Shown: positions 11,739 through 24,403, numbered from the stretch's first letter. The stretch: DNA of 64,000 nucleotides from Adiantum capillus-veneris (GCA_014529385.2 CM043959.1:60030253-60094252); one strand, 5' to 3'. The notes: generated by a model not told the origin, from the letters alone. Numbers and translations are program-made.

Positions 11739-13074
11739 AGGGAACCAGGCTTGCACGACTCAAGGAGTCCAAGAGACAAGTCAACAGAAGATGCAGAAGG
11801 TAGCAATGCATTACTTAAGAATATCACCATTGCTGAGTTTCACGACGAAGAGCGTGATCACAACAAGGATGCGGTCAATATGTTCTTACACAAATGGAGT
11901 GATATTCATAGATTGAGACACACCCCAGATATAAAGACGACTGTGGAAACAAGTCTATCTCTTAAAGGCAAGGCCTATAAGTGGTGGATGACATTTCCAA
12001 TAGATGCTCGTCCTCCATCTTGGGCTGCATTTCAAGCTTCATTCTCCAAAGAGTTTTTGGACTCCAATGAAGAAGATAAGAAGAAGATAAGAATTGGTTA
12101 GCATGGGATGCATGCCACATGTCTAGCCTCTCTCTCATGCAGTACCTTTCAAAGTATCGGGAAATCATATTAAAACTAGAAGGTCTAGATGAATTCCAAA
12201 AGATACGGGGTTTTAATAGGGGTCTTGGAAAAGACTATTGTCTTCATGTCAAGACCCAACATCCAAAAACTTTGGAAGAAGCCATCAGTCATGCCCAAAG
12301 ATATGATGATGACCAAGAGAGGAAAGGAAATGTTCCCTACACTAAGAATAATTTTGCTAAGAGAAATGTGGCTACGAGCCAATGGCGAGGTAGATCTCCC
12401 ACACGTTCCAAGAGGAATAAGAGACAATCTACCTCTCCACGCCCACAAGAGGCTAAGAAGGCTAAGCACTCAGGAGATACTTCACATGGGTCTCTCAACA
12501 CTGCTGATTTTGAGCGTGCGAAGAAATACAATTTGTGTTTTGGATGTCTTTTGGACCAACATAACAAGAAAGATTGTCCTCTTTTGCAAGGCAAAGAAAA
12601 GGCCATGCACACGGTGCAACGCCTCACCTTAGATTCATCTCTTAAATATTGTGTTGTAGAGGTTCTTCATATGGAAGAAAAACACAAGTGTTGTGTGCCT
12701 GCTTCAATGTGGCAACGTGTTCATATTTTAGTGGATGATGGTGCAACTCGTAACTTCTTGAACTATAAGCTAGTCAAGAAATTGAAGCTTACACAGACTC
12801 CCTGCTCTCACAAGTGTGTGAGGGAGAAGATGTCTGGGAATGATAAAGAAGTATGGGACACGGTAGTTCAAGGGGTTGAGCTTATTGTTCAAGATCATAC
12901 AATGACCCTTGAATTCCAAGTTATGAACATGGACCGTGCTAATATAGTTTTAGGACAGGAGTGGCTGCATGGTTTAGGAAACACTAGTTATGAACACAAC
13001 TCATTATCCTTTATGACCAATGGTAAACATGTGCTTCTGCTTGGTGAGAAAAATATACCATCTACACCTCTTAT
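11739..13074 (+). pseudogene. gag and protease of the outer gypsy element
   Basis: The capsid-type region runs from about 11800 (FLHKWSDIHRL, KGKAYKWWM, WAAFQASFSKEF) to 12100, is frameshifted, and continues at 12119 (LSLMQYLSKYREI, EFQKIRGFNRGL). A CCHC zinc knuckle CFGCLLDQHNKKDC lies near 12535-12576. A retropepsin-like motif VDDGATRNF with a following IVLGQEWLHG lies near 12730-12975; the usual D-S/T-G is D-D-G here. Gag packages the RNA and the protease cleaves the polyprotein. The frame is cut at 13074 by element A and resumes in the same frame at 24482 once one copy of the 4 bp target site is removed. Confidence 0.88.
13071..13074. repeat. Left target-site duplication of element A (TTAT)
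   Basis: TTAT precedes the GGGT end of element A; the other side has TTAC (24478-24481), one mismatch. Joining the two flanks through one copy keeps the gypsy reading frame open across the site. Confidence 0.75.
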
Positions 13075-13097
13075 GGGTGAAAGCATGTTAACGTGTC
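13075..13097 (+). repeat. Left terminal inverted repeat of element A
   Basis: Begins GGGTGAAAGCATG then TTAACGTGTC; inverted partner at 24455-24477. The first 13 positions agree with the element B ends except for positions 5 and 6. Confidence 0.9.
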
Positions 13098-13118
13098 GTG
13101 CTTTTTGTGCCAGTTAAC

Positions 13119-13135
13119 ATATGCTAACAAGCACA
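13119..13135 (+). repeat. Subterminal 17 bp direct repeat of element A (left copy)
   Basis: ATATGCTAACAAGCACA occurs here and, in the same orientation, at 24404-24420 near the other end. It carries the TATGCTAA word of the internal arrays. Confidence 0.7.
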
Positions 13136-13302
13136 TCTTGTAAGCATAACACATGGATAAGACATTTATGTTTTTTCAAGCATGTGGGCACCATCATGAA
13201 CTATACAAACTGTAATACTTGGACTTTGAAAAAATGAATCGTAATATTTCTAAAATATCTAACAGTTAAGCTCAATCGTTACGTTGAGGTAGTGGTGTAG
13301 TC

Positions 13303-15445
13303 ATGAAGCATGGAGGGAAGCACAACGCAAGGGCCACAGGTCAGAGAGAGGGAGGAAAGCGATTGCGAGCTGCAACAAGCAGGTCTGCAGTCGGAGTCCA
13401 GCAGTCAGCCCAAGTGGAGGATAGCTCAACACTAGCCAGCCACATCCGACAAAAATCTTGACAGTACTCCACCAAGAAGGAAGTCAAGGGGCAAAGGTTC
13501 TGCTGCTTCTCCTCGGCCCTGCAAAAGATTGAATGCTTCTAATTCCCATGGATCCCCAATGTCAAAGTACATGTATTCAGGGAAGGGGAAGCATGACTTA
13601 GGTACTCTCTCTCTCTCTCTCTCTCTTCAATGAGGGGGCCACATTTGGAAGTTGTAAATCAAGCAAAGCATGACACATTTCTCCAACATGCCTCGACTGT
13701 TAATCCGTTAGTGAATCCTCTCACCCATGAGAAAATTGTGTTGCTAAGCATATGATGCAATCAACATAGAGGACTATGCATTTAGCTTATATGCTTGTTT
13801 TTGCAGTAGCCCTTGGCTGCAACTAGTTGTGGATTCTCTCACACTAATTAGGTGCTTGTGCATTGCCTTAGGCATTCAAGGTGCATGCTTAGATGATTGC
13901 ATCTAAGGAGAGCCCGCGCAATTTCCTGTGTAGAAACTACTTGACAGCCCTATTCTAGTGGGGTTTTGTAAGGTTTTAATCTTATAATCCTATGTGGTGT
14001 GCAGGCCGATGGAAAGCTCCCGAGATGCACATCCCACTGCAGGAAAAGTTTTGTGTAATAGCAGAAGAGTTTAATGTTGTCCATGGCCTCTCCATGGACG
14101 GTGATGACCCCAAATTGGTGAACTGGGATCAGATTACAGATTTGGAGTGGTTCAGTGTATTTAGAGAGGCGAAGGATCGCAATAAATATAGCTTCAAATG
14201 CAGTAGCATTTGTAGCGACATGTACGACCAAGTACTTCAGCTGCACTACAGGGTGTACCAGAAGCCCCCCACCAACATGGAAATTAATTTGGCTTTTGCA
14301 AAGGGTTTTGTAAAACAATTCAGTCTAGTGGCAATTGCAAGTGGCTCAATCATTGAGTTCAATTGGGATGAGTTTGTTGTCCAGCATTTGCAGGACCCTC
14401 GAGAAAAAGGATACTACGATGCGCATGTTGAAAAGTGGAGGGTGCGTAATACCCACCCCTCAAGTCAAAAAATAGAGGAGGGCTCCGCGGAAACAAAGGA
14501 CAATTGCGCTGGCCAAGTAGCTCCGAACGTTGTTTCTGCTCCCAGGGCAACACCCCTCTCTATTAACAACTCTCACAAAGTGACAGCAAGCTTGTCATGT
14601 TTCGGGCTCTCTGATTTGTAGCACATCATGAGTGCAAATGACCATTTCAGAAATCGACTGCAGGATGCTAAACAATAGCTCAAGAATGCAGGTCAAGAGC
14701 TTGAAGTTGCGAGGGTTCTAAAACCAAGCCATGATATGGTCAGCCCTGTAGTACTTGCTATGAGACACAAGCTTCATGATGCTGAGAATGAATTGCAGTG
14801 TTTAGGCCTCACTGACAATGTGGATGCAAGGAGAGAAATAGAGCTCAAGGTAAAGATAGAGACACTGAAGCAGACACTGGATGGTTTGGGGTTTCCTCAC
14901 AGTGAGGACACCCCCACTGCTGTTGATATTGACATAACCTATCTTCATGTAAGTGCTGATGGTTTTTGTGATTGAACCTTATGTTTTGAATATGTGCACA
15001 ACTATCCTATGTACTTACCATGCCACTGTTTTGATTGGTTTGTAGATTAATGTGGAGGTGCAGGAAGCGAAAGTGCACGCCTGTGATAGTCAATTGCAGC
15101 TGCTCATGCAGATAAGTAGGATGATACAAGGCTCCTTCATCCCCACTCTCCTATGCAAGATAGCTATGGACACTTTTACAGAGTGTATATGAGGGGTACA
15201 CGATGGGACAACAAGAAACGTGTGAACTGGCTGTGGTCTGCCACTAGAAGTACACGAAATCAGTGCAATGGTCAAAATGCCATGTGAGCATACCTATCAC
15301 CTAATCTACTTTGTTGCTGCATGCTCCTTGGGGACCGAATGTAGAGCTTCCACCTGCCAGCAGAGGATACGAGCTGAATGGTGTGGCAAGGTCATAGGGC
15401 AAGGACATCCAATCACACAGAGTTCTGGTAAGATAATGTTAAGGA
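13303..15445 (+). pseudogene. Element A plus-strand gene: novel N-domain, coiled coil, RING remnant
   Basis: Inferred exons: ~13303-13601 (basic, Ser/Pro-rich, ending KHDL then GT), 14005-~14450 (phase-compatible AG acceptor), coiled-coil part ~14620-14948 (donor GTAAGT), and 15046 onward. The second exon holds a domain also in element B: WFSVFREAKDRNK, HYRVYQKPPTNMEI and AFAKGFVKQ align with WLTVFRHSSQKKT, FHKVYQAPPSCGEI and KFACCFAYEK. The coiled coil covers LRHKLHDAENEL-type heptads. Near 15280, MPCEHTYHLIYF matches the RING region of B, but the Cys after the second His is Tyr. In-frame stops (for example after GLSDL near 14620) show decay. Function unknown; zinc finger and coiled coil suggest a multimeric DNA or protein binder. 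Confidence 0.6.
13605..13626 (+). repeat. (CT)n tract in the first intron of the element A plus gene
   Basis: About eleven CT units just after the inferred splice donor at 13602. Confidence 0.85.
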
Positions 15446-15474
15446 ACAGTTATCCAGCCTTTATTCCTACACTA

Positions 15475-16725
15475 GCCCTGTGTATGTTAGTTAGCATAGA
15501 AGGTATGCTAGTTAGCTTAGTGGGTATGGTGTCTGGCATATTGTGTATGGTAGTTGTCAAACCTAGTTATGCTAGTTAGCTTGGTGGGTATGGTGTCTAG
15601 CATATTGTGTATGGTAGTTGTTAAACCTAGTTATGCTAGCTAGCATACTATGAGATATAGCTAGCATACATTGTCATGGTGGTAAGCATACTGTGTATGC
15701 TAGTTAGCACAGATAGTTATCCTAGCTAATATATTGTGAATACTAGTTGGCATTTTTTGTATGCTAGTTAGAATACTATGTATGCTAATAAGCATACTTT
15801 CTAGCTCAGATAGTTATCCTAGCTAATATATTGTGAATACTAGTTGGCATTTTTTGTATGCTAGTTAGAATACTATGTATGCTAATAAGCATACTTTCTA
15901 TGCTAGTTAACAAAATATGCATTCTAACTAGCATAGAGAGTCTCCCAATTAGACACAGTATGCTAATCAACATGTTAAATAAGCTAATTAGTGCACAACG
16001 TGCTAACTAGCAAGCAAGCTATGCTAATTAGCATATTTAATATGTTAATTAGCATACGTTTTATGCTAATTAGAATTTTGTATGATGGCTAGCATGCAAG
16101 TATGCTAATCAGGAAAAAGGTATGCTAATTAGCATGCATAAGCATACCTTTTCTTATAGTTATCATACTTGCATGCTAGGCATCATACACAATGTTCTAA
16201 TTAGCATAAAAAGTATGCTAATTAGCATACCTTGTTAGCTAGTTAGCACACATGGCTAAACAAAATGTGCTAATTAGCACAAAAAAGTATGCTAATTAGC
16301 ATACCTTGTTAGCTAGTTTGCTAACTAGCTAACAAGGTATGCTAATTAGCATATATAATATGCTAATTAGCATACTTTTTGTGCTAATTAGAAAATTTTG
16401 TATGATGGCTTGCATGCAAGTATGATAACTATAAAAAAAGGTATGATAATTAGCATACTCAGTATGCTAACTAGCATACCTTGTATGCTAGCTAGCATTT
16501 GGTGCATGCTAACAAGCATTCAAAGTTTAGTTAGCATACCTTCTTTGCTAGCTAGCATAATGTGTATCCTTGTTAGCATACCTCTATGCTAGTTATCATA
16601 CATTTTGAGCTAGCTAGCATAATTTGTATGCTAGTTAGCATACCTCTTTGCTAGTTATCATAATGTGTATTTTAGTTAGCATGCACAATATGCTAACAAA
16701 AAAAAATGGTATGCTAATTAGCAGA
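15475..16725. repeat. Array 1 of TATGCTAATTAGCATA-type palindromes (element A)
   Basis: Dozens of imperfect copies of TATGCTAATTAGCATA, GCTAGTTAGCATA and related words in both orientations, irregularly spaced over 1.25 kb. The unit is its own reverse complement. It falls between the RING-like part and the acidic exon, so probably in an intron. Small open frames here are by-products of the repeat. Confidence 0.92.
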
Positions 16726-16738
16726 TAGGGCAGATGTA

Positions 16739-17148
16739 ATGCCACAGCATGCGACAACGCACGAGGCTGCTGCAGATGGTAAAGAAACAGATGATGATAA
16801 TGAATATTTTATCATGATTACTCATCCCAAACCCAAGCCCCCTACAAATGATCAAACAAGCGTCTCAGAGGAAACAATTAGGAGTGTGCAAGAGGAAGGT
16901 AGGAGCTCTCAAGAGGAAGGTTCAGGACTGACAGTGGGTTGACTGTGCAACACGCCAGTGATGACAGCCCCCTACAGGGTTGTGTAAACAAAGTGAAATT
17001 AAAGAGAAAAGGTGGCCTGGAACAGATTCTGGAAGAACCTGGGGATGAGAAATGTGCTGACCCTCCGAGCACCCTAGATGACATAAACGAACGTAGCAGA
17101 GGTGAAAAGAAAGCCATTCGCTCACGTGCTTGCAAGAAAGTATGTTGA
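16739..17148 (+). pseudogene. Acidic/charged exon of the element A plus gene
   Basis: Two overlapping frames (16739-16942 and 16939-17148) encode Asp/Glu-rich then Lys/Arg-rich sequence (DGKETDDDNEYF; KLKRKGGLEQILEEPG). Position after the RING remnant matches the acidic tail exon of element B (53334-54010). The frame change near 16940 suggests a lesion or a missed splice. No enzymatic motif. Confidence 0.45.
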
Positions 17149-17549
17149 ATCTGTTCCCCATTGTATCCAAGTTATGAAGTGTTAGCAAGCTCCACACCCT
17201 GTGGCATGTATCTCTCTAGATATATATAATGGAAAAAGTCTTTTCAATATTATTTTATTGTGCAATAGTTCAGTAGTTTTTGCTTGTCCTTTATAATGTA
17301 TTTATTTGATACCATTTCTGTGTCACAGGGCAAGAGAAATTGCAGCTAGTTGCCCTGCATGATTTGAATTATGCCATTGCATGCAAAACCATACGAAGAG
17401 GCGTATTGCCAAGGGTAGATAGCTACAAAAAGAAAAAGTCGAGATTGAGAAGCACCTCGCTAGCTATCTTGAATGCTTAATGAAAATAAATGTGTACTTC
17501 AGTTATGTTCATCCCTCGTGGGAAGTTATTTTTGCTGAGTGGTATGCAC
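17149..17549 (+). other. Non-coding or degraded stretch before the FCP1-like region of element A
   Basis: AT-rich around 17200-17320 with stops in all frames; a decayed coding trace may start near 17330. No further feature recognised. Confidence 0.4.
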
Positions 17550-18455
17550 TGCCAGACCCAATATGAGTGCCAAAGCCATTGCAAAACGAGGGGTGCGCTT
17601 TGGTTCTTGATTTAAATGGCCTACTTGTTTAAGTTGTAGAGCCAATGCACGATGAAATTCCCCCTAAACATGTAGGGGAAATGGTAAAGTACAATGTGCA
17701 AGATAGGAGGTTGGTATTTTGTCGCAAAGACAGCCACAAATTTTTGGATTGGTGCCTCCCTTTTCTCCATGTGTATATATGGAGCACCAGCATGGCACCT
17801 AAAGTGAATACAATATTAGAAACAATATTCAAAGAGCAGGGGGATAAGCTGAGAGGTGTTTTTACAGAGAGTCATTGTAATGGCCAGCCTTGGCAGATAA
17901 ATAATAAGCCTATATTCTTGAAGGATTTGAGATTGTTTTGAAAAAACTACAACTTTGGGTCCCAAAACAGTATAATTATTGACAATAGTATGTACAAAGT
18001 GTGCCAGAACCCTGAAGGAAGTTGGTTTGTTACTCCTAAGATAGAGGACCAGACCAAAGAACAATAGCAAAACTTCCTGATAGATACTTTGAGCAGCTGG
18101 CTGTTCCTATGGCTGCAATCAAAGGATCGTGTAGTGTATACAGATGAAAATACAGCTGATACTGGCCCATATTTTTTTTCACATCAAGTGATCAGGAAGC
18201 TAGAATTAGAAATTCACCAGTGCAACGAGGCCCAACGTAATGAAGCCATGCGTAGGAGACAAAGGGAGGCTGATGAAGAAGCTGAAATACATAAGAGAGA
18301 GAGGCTACAGAGGGAAAAATTAGAGAAGCAGCAGCAGCAAGAAGAAGAAAGAACCAAAAGCTCAGCAAGAAGAAGAAAGAGAGCAAGACCCAAAAGCTCA
18401 ACAAACAAAGAAGCAAACGGACATTGGGCAAAATCGAGTGTACAAGCGCGCTAAA
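17550..18455 (+). pseudogene. FCP1/NIF-like HAD phosphatase domain carried by element A, decayed
   Basis: The signature begins near 17597 with LVLDLNGLLV, the plant-type variant of HAD motif I (family norm DxDxT/V; here the second Asp is Asn). It continues with VFCRKDSHKFLDW, VYIWSTSM (motif II position), NKPIFLKDLRLF, NSIIIDNSMYK (motif III position, one Asp replaced by Asn) and NPEGSWF. A Lys/Glu/Gln-rich coiled tail follows (18180-18455). FCP1/SCP-type enzymes dephosphorylate Ser/Thr, typically on the Pol II CTD. Stops after GLLV, DLRLF and DQTKEQ show this copy is dead. Element B has a better-preserved homologue at the same place. Confidence 0.78.
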
Positions 18456-18670
18456 CCACGATCTTATCCAAAGTAGGAGGCTCTCTACAGTTTTGTAACA
18501 TTATGAGGGAAATTTGTAAATTGCCTTTCCAATGTTTGTAACTATTCTGACATTCACTTCAGATACTAATGATCAGATTCTGTACTATTCTTGTTTTGAA
18601 GACAATACTATGTGTACTATTGGCGTCTTGTAAACATTGAATTTGTATACATTCTCGTTGGAAACCAGCA

Positions 18671-19815
18671 AAGGTATGCTAATTAGCTTAATGCTTATGC
18701 TAGTTAGCAGACTGTTTATGCTAACATAGCCAAAATAGTATGCTAATTAGCATACCATGTATGCTAATTAGAATACATTCTAATTAGCATACTAATAATT
18801 TTTGTATGTGCTAACTTCCACTCACAGCATACCATAGTATGCTAAGTAGCATATACAGTATATAGGAAGCTACCATGTTTTCTCCTTGAAACCAGCAATG
18901 GTATGCTAATCAGCATACTATCTATGCCAACTTGCATAAACAATATGCTAATTAGCATGCATGGTATGCTAATTAGCATTCCTTCAATTAGCATATTGTG
19001 GATTTTAGTTTTTGCTAACTTCCACTCACAGCATAGTATGCTAATTAGCATACACAATGTATAGAAAGGTGCCATCCCTTCTTGAAACCAGCATACAATA
19101 TGCTAATTAGCATACATGGTATGCTTATTGGCATACACAATATACAGAGATCTGTTATCTCTTCTCCTCGAAACCAGCGAACCTATGCTAATTAGCATAC
19201 TATTTATGCCAGCTAACTAATTAGCATACCCACAGAATGGCATAAACAGTATGCTAATTAGCATACACAGGATGCAGAGACCTATCGTCTCTTCTCCTGA
19301 AAACCAACAAAGATATGCTTATTAGCATACTGTTTATGCCAACTGGAAAAAACAGTATATAGAAAGTTACCATCTCTTCTTCCCTAAACCAGCAAGGGTA
19401 TGCCAACTAGCATAAACAGTATGCTAATTAGAATACACAGAGAACTGAAAGCTTCCATCTCTTCTCCTTGAAACCAGCAAAGGTATGGTAATTAGCATAC
19501 ACAATATATAGAAAGTTACCATCTCTTCTTTCCTAAACCAGCAATGGTATGCCAACTGGCATAAACAGTATGCTAGCATTCCACTCACAACATAGTATAC
19601 TAATCAATATACATAGTATATAGAAAGCTTCCATCTCTTCTCCTTGAAAACCAAAAAATTTATGCTAATTAGTATTATCATACACAGTATACAAGAAGCT
19701 GCCATCTCTTCTCCTTGAAAACCAGCAAAAGGTATGTTAATTAGAACATTTTGTATGCGAACTAGCATTAACAGTATGCTAATTAGCATACCCATAGAAC
19801 ACAATGAGACAGGTT
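18671..19815. repeat. Array 2 of TATGCTAATTAGCATA-type palindromes (element A, between convergent genes)
   Basis: Copies of TATGCTAATTAGCATAC alternate with a longer unit of about 110-130 bp containing CATCTCTTCTCCTTGAAACC. The array lies exactly between the 3' ends of the plus-strand genes and the minus-strand transposase. Confidence 0.9.
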
Positions 19816-21153
19816 GTACAAATAATCTCTCTTAAGCTGAGACCCCTCTATGATAGACACCAAAGCCATGCATACACAAAGCATACAAGAGACAGAAGAT
19901 ACCCAAGTTTTTGATAAAACTGCATTATCTTCGAGCAAGAAGTATATAGAAGATGCAGTGATTACAACTTAAAAGCTGAAGGGCATACTATTATAGATTT
20001 CTTCATAGCTTTCTGGGTTGATTGTGTACACCTGCCGTCTCCTTGGGATGTGCTCCATGGGTATTTTGATACATCGTACCAGATGTGAAAGTGCATGGAC
20101 GATGGACTGCTTGTGGTCTAGCTTGAAGGTGTATGCATCCAATTGCTCATAATACAGACCTTGCACAACATATGAGCCTCTATCAATTGCATTGCCCCAC
20201 TTCTCCACCTTCTCCTTTACTGCAACACACTTGACTAGGTAGAAATCCACATCCTAGACGTTGGTCGAAGCATCTGGATTTACAGTAAATGTGTCGCCAG
20301 CACATAGAGTGCTACTCAACACATCATGATGACCTTTGTATGTGAAGTCATCGTAGGCGGCTGCTTCATCTTCTAAATCTGACATAGCCTCGTAAGGTAA
20401 TGGCAGTAGAGTATGATAATCCCAAGGTTGCACGTGATCTTTATTGCCGCAACGATTCCATCTTCTGTGCATGCATGCATCACAGAAGCATGCCAAGTCT
20501 CTTGTTGCAAGGGCACTTGGATCCCCAGGGTTGTGGCAATGAAGAGCATGTAGAGAGTGAGTTTTTGCCACAGTGGCACAATTCCACTTCACCTCCCTGT
20601 TCACTTCTCCCTCTTTAACCTCCGAGAACACATGGGCACATTCCCTTTCTTTTGAAGGAGAGTGTGAAGGTGCTCCTTGCACGACAGGTTGGCTTGGCAA
20701 TAAGCAACCACACAAGCTGCACACTGCAAAATAGCTCCATTAGGTTTTAGTTGTTCATGGGTCAAGGTTCTTTTCACAACTGCTCCTGCACCATCATGCT
20801 CTCCCTTGCCGTGCCCTGATCCAAAGAAGAACTAGCTCATCCCCATCTCTATGAGTCCACCATATCTTGCAACAAAGTAAAGAGGCCTAGCTCCCTTGAA
20901 CTGTGAGGCCGCACCATCAGACCACACCCAATGTTGCTTAGGAGTGATACCCTCTTGTTGTAACCAGTCACAGTGTAGCATGAAGCAGTGTTGCACGAAC
21001 AACGTGTCATGCACCTTGTCATCTGATATGAAGAAGTGGATGGTTTCAACTACCTCCCCTGCCCTGCGGTAGTATGTTATGTGTACAAAAATGGTTACTT
21101 GAATAGAGTGCCAATGCATTGATTGAATCTTATTTTCTTCCTTGAAGGCATAA

Positions 21154-21161
21154 TTCTCTGC
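21154..21161. repeat. Left TSD of the nested MITE (TTCTCTGC)
   Basis: Eight bases, identical to 21374-21381 on the other side of the insert. Confidence 0.88.
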
Positions 21162-21373
21162 CCCGGGGAGGTCACCTAAGAAAAATGTAACCTATCACGT
21201 GAGTTCAACAGAAGGGTATTTAAAGTTCTTGAAACTTACAGAAATATAATTATAGAAGGACATAAAAGAAAAGGGTACATTATATTCCTAACAAAATTTA
21301 CAGATAAGGGGTTTTACAAACATGTCTTGAACGCACGTGATATGTTAGTTTTACACATAGTGAACTCCCCGAG
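21162..21373. mobile_element. 212 bp hAT-like MITE inside the element A transposase
   Basis: Flanked by an exact 8 bp duplication (TTCTCTGC). The ends form an inverted repeat: CCCGGGGAGGTCAC on the left and, reading inward from the right, CTCGGGGAGTTCAC (12 of 14). It splits the DFAEN catalytic motif from the following NYAFK segment, so its removal restores similarity to element B. The 8 bp duplication and small size fit a non-autonomous hAT-type element; the superfamily is inferred from the duplication length only. Confidence 0.87.
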
Positions 21374-21381
21374 TTCTCTGC
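21374..21381. repeat. Right TSD of the nested MITE (TTCTCTGC)
   Basis: Matches 21154-21161 exactly. Confidence 0.88.
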
Positions 21382-22136
21382 AAAATCAACAACTGACATG
21401 ACGGCATCGTTCGAAAATCGAAGAAGGCAATCCTTGAATTGTTATCCTTGCCATCAAGCCACATAGTTATGAGTGATAAAGAGCTCCAACTTGGTCTTCA
21501 AGAGTTGAAGAAACTCCCAGCAATGCATTCCTTTGTGCAAAAGATCTTTTCTTTTGTTACTATTTCCATGCTTTTCTTGAGCTTGTACATATGCAAATAC
21601 TTTCACATTAATACTATTACCTGGCTTTGATGTCTCCAAGCGCATAATTCCAACATATTCACTCCACATGTCAAACACTCTCCCATCACGCATTCCCTTC
21701 TATGGAAAAGTGCATTTGTGGGCTTTGGACAGAGAATACACTCCCACATATGTGTGACACCTTTGAACGTGTGATGTGAAGCCAAGAAACCCTTGCTAAT
21801 GTTCTCACCTGGGGCATATATACTACATGTACAGTCACAACTTGCTCTATGCAACCGAAAAGCATGAGAATGCATGTGGTTCAACGTGTCCTTCAAAAAA
21901 GACATTTGCACATGGTATTCGCTACAGCATGTGTATCTATCCTTCAGCCGCCTACAAAAGAATGGCTTCAACATCTCAAACATTCTCATGCCAATCTTGC
22001 AATCTGGATGTTTTTCCTTGAATCTACGAAAGAACTCAACCTGCAACATCCAAATGATGGTCAATATTCAGATTGCTAACTAGGACATCTAGCAATTTCA
22101 TGAAAACAAATCATAGTGACAATCAACATCCTAATG

Positions 22137-23065
22137 TGCATGCAACAACGTATGTTAACTAGCATAAAAAGTGCTAGCTAGCATAAATCTTGTGTTTACC
22201 AGATAACTCTGTATGCTAGGTAGAGCACAAGGCATGCTACCTAGCACAGACCATATGCTAACTAGCATACTCATTAGGACACCCATCATGCTGTTGAGCA
22301 TACTAGGTGTTAACTAGCAAAAATTATGTTAATTAGCATACATCTTGTACTAAATAGCTAGCTCTGTATGCTAGGTAGAACACAAGGCATGCTAACTAGC
22401 ATACCCAGCCCAACTGCTAGTTCTGATTAGCATAACCCTTGTCTTAAATAGCATACCCATCATGCTAGTGAGCATACTAGTTGTTAACTAGCATAAGTGG
22501 TGTTAACTTGCATACTTTTTGTGTTGACCAACTAACTCTGTATGCTAGGTAGAGCACAAGGCATGCTAACTAGCATACTCCATATGCTAACTAGAATACC
22601 CAGTCTAGCTGCTAGTTCTAACTAGCATACCCATCATGCTAGTGAGCATACTAGTTGTTAACTAGCATAAGTGGTGTTAACTTGCATACTTTTTGTGTTG
22701 ACCAACTAAATCTATATGCTATTTAGAACTCAAGGCTTGGTAACTAGCATACTCCATATGCTACCTAGCAAAATCCATGTGCCAACTAGCATGTTCACTT
22801 TCTGCTAGATAGCGTACTTATCATGCAATTGAGCATACTAGGTATGTAACTAGCATACTAGGTATGTTAACTAGCATACCAGGTATGTTAATTAGCATAC
22901 CAGGTATGTTAATTAGCATACATATTGTGTTAACCAACTAGCTCTGTATGCTATTTAGAACCCAAGACATGCTAACTAGCATACTCCATATGGTAACTAG
23001 CATAGTCAATATGCTAACCAACACAGTCCATATGCTAACTAGCAAAAGTCTACAGATCATTATGC
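22137..23065. repeat. Array 3 of GCTAACTAGCATAC-type repeats (element A transposase intron)
   Basis: Copies of GCTAACTAGCATAC, with a longer unit of about 170-190 bp (containing CTCTGTATGCTAGGTAGA and CACAAGGCATGCTAAC) repeated near 22205, 22368, 22547, 22715 and 22945. It lies within the intron bounded by 22041 and 23151. Confidence 0.88.
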
Positions 23066-24236
23066 TATTGATCAACATATACAAGCTACTAAGCACTAGA
23101 GATGCAATGCATAAAATGCATAAGTTATGGTACAAGTATTTGACTGATCACTTGGGGCTCATCTAGGAGGTGAACTGGGTGTTCTATGTACCTTTTCCTC
23201 CCCATCCTCTTTCGACAAACATCCTTCTTGTTTGATGAAACACGAGTCTCCACTTTCCAAAATGTGTAGACCAATTTTTTAATTTCATCTGTGATAGGTC
23301 TATGACGGTGTTGCTTGTGACATGCAACCAATGAAAACAATCGACCATCAACATCGGGCTTCGCCTGTCGTGATCTTGCCTTGTGCAAGGTGCGGCGATT
23401 GACATTTAGGACCCTGGCAATTTTTGCAATAGGCATGTCTTCCTTTGAATTCAACATCATCTGCAATGCTGCATTCTTCAAAACAACTCCTCATTGGAAC
23501 TTGGCTGCTTGACGATAGCCAGTGTGCTACGAACATTGGAGACAATTGCAGTCTGTATAACAACCTTCTCCTCGAAAGACTCATCATGGATCGTCGGAAC
23601 ATGCGGATGTTGAGCAACAAGATTCCAGATTTCCCACTTTGCTTCTGTATTAAAACCTTCAATCCTACTCTTGAAAGCTCTCAAAATCTGAGGAAAGTTT
23701 CTTTTTCTCCTCATCGTTGAGGGCATGATGTTGTTGCTCAAATTTCATTTGTTTTTGCTCCCGTGTTTCCTCTTTCTTACTCTTCATATCCCCTGATTAC
23801 AGAAAGAGTTGGATCTTGGGAGTTGTAATTCATTGCCTGTAGTGGCTCTCTTTTGCTTTTTCTTGAGAACTGTAGACGTGCATAATATGTTACTTACTTA
23901 AAATCACTTTAATGTATAGCTGCCAACACTTGATGTTGTAATACACACATACTATGAACAAATGCCCTCACAAAACTATAGATGTGACCAACAAAACCAA
24001 TGACTTCATTTGGAGTGGGTGGGCTACACATAAGATTTGCTTACCATCAGATTACAGTACGGCTCCATTTCCAGCATTGGAGATAGTGGCAATAATGTTG
24101 AATGTTGGTTCTCCATTTTTGTAGGTCTGTGTCAGAATGAGAGAAAGAGCTCAGCTTTGACAACTAATCTCTCAGGCAGGATTCCCGACACAAGGAACGA
24201 ACGAGAGATTGAGCAAGACTCGGCAAACCCCATGCT

Positions 24237-24239
<3 letters not shown>

Positions 24240-24298
<59 letters not shown>
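24240..24298 (+). repeat. (GA)n tract upstream of the element A transposase
   Basis: About 29 AG units, roughly 0.5 kb upstream of the transposase start and near the right end. Element B has a longer tract at the same relative place (60654-60752). Confidence 0.92.
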
Positions 24299-24300
<2 letters not shown>

Positions 24301-24403
24301 CCCACGTCATCTTCAGTAACTAAAAACAGAAGCACATGAGGAGGGAAAATAATTGTTTTATGGAACATTTGATATTCAAAGGACTTGCCCATCCGTTTTC
24401 AAT

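Larger units (their letters stand above)
19969..23741 (-). pseudogene. Element A DDE-type transposase, broken
   Basis: Exon 1 (23741-23152) has a helix-turn-helix-like stretch (IAKIARVLNVNRRTLHKA) and VETRVSSNKKDVC, ending HLLDEPQ at a GT donor. The intron 23151-22041 holds repeat array 3. Exon 2 (22040-19969) starts VEFFRRFKEKHP and has Cys/His-rich segments (RYTCCSEYHVQM; CPKPTNALFHRRECVMGEC), then SVVDFAEN, HWVWSDGAASQFKG and GHGKGEHDGAGAVVKR. Intron position and phase 0 equal those of element B. Lesions: one-base loss near 23480 (after EELF), frameshift near 21650, a 212 bp MITE after DFAEN, a stop just before FFFGSGHGKG, and TAG near 20253. Related to, but well diverged from, the B transposase. 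Confidence 0.88.

Noticed and set aside
15475-23065. Possible CRISPR-like or satellite array
   Set aside because: Units are palindromic and irregularly spaced with no conserved spacer length, lie in a eukaryotic transposon, and no cas genes exist.
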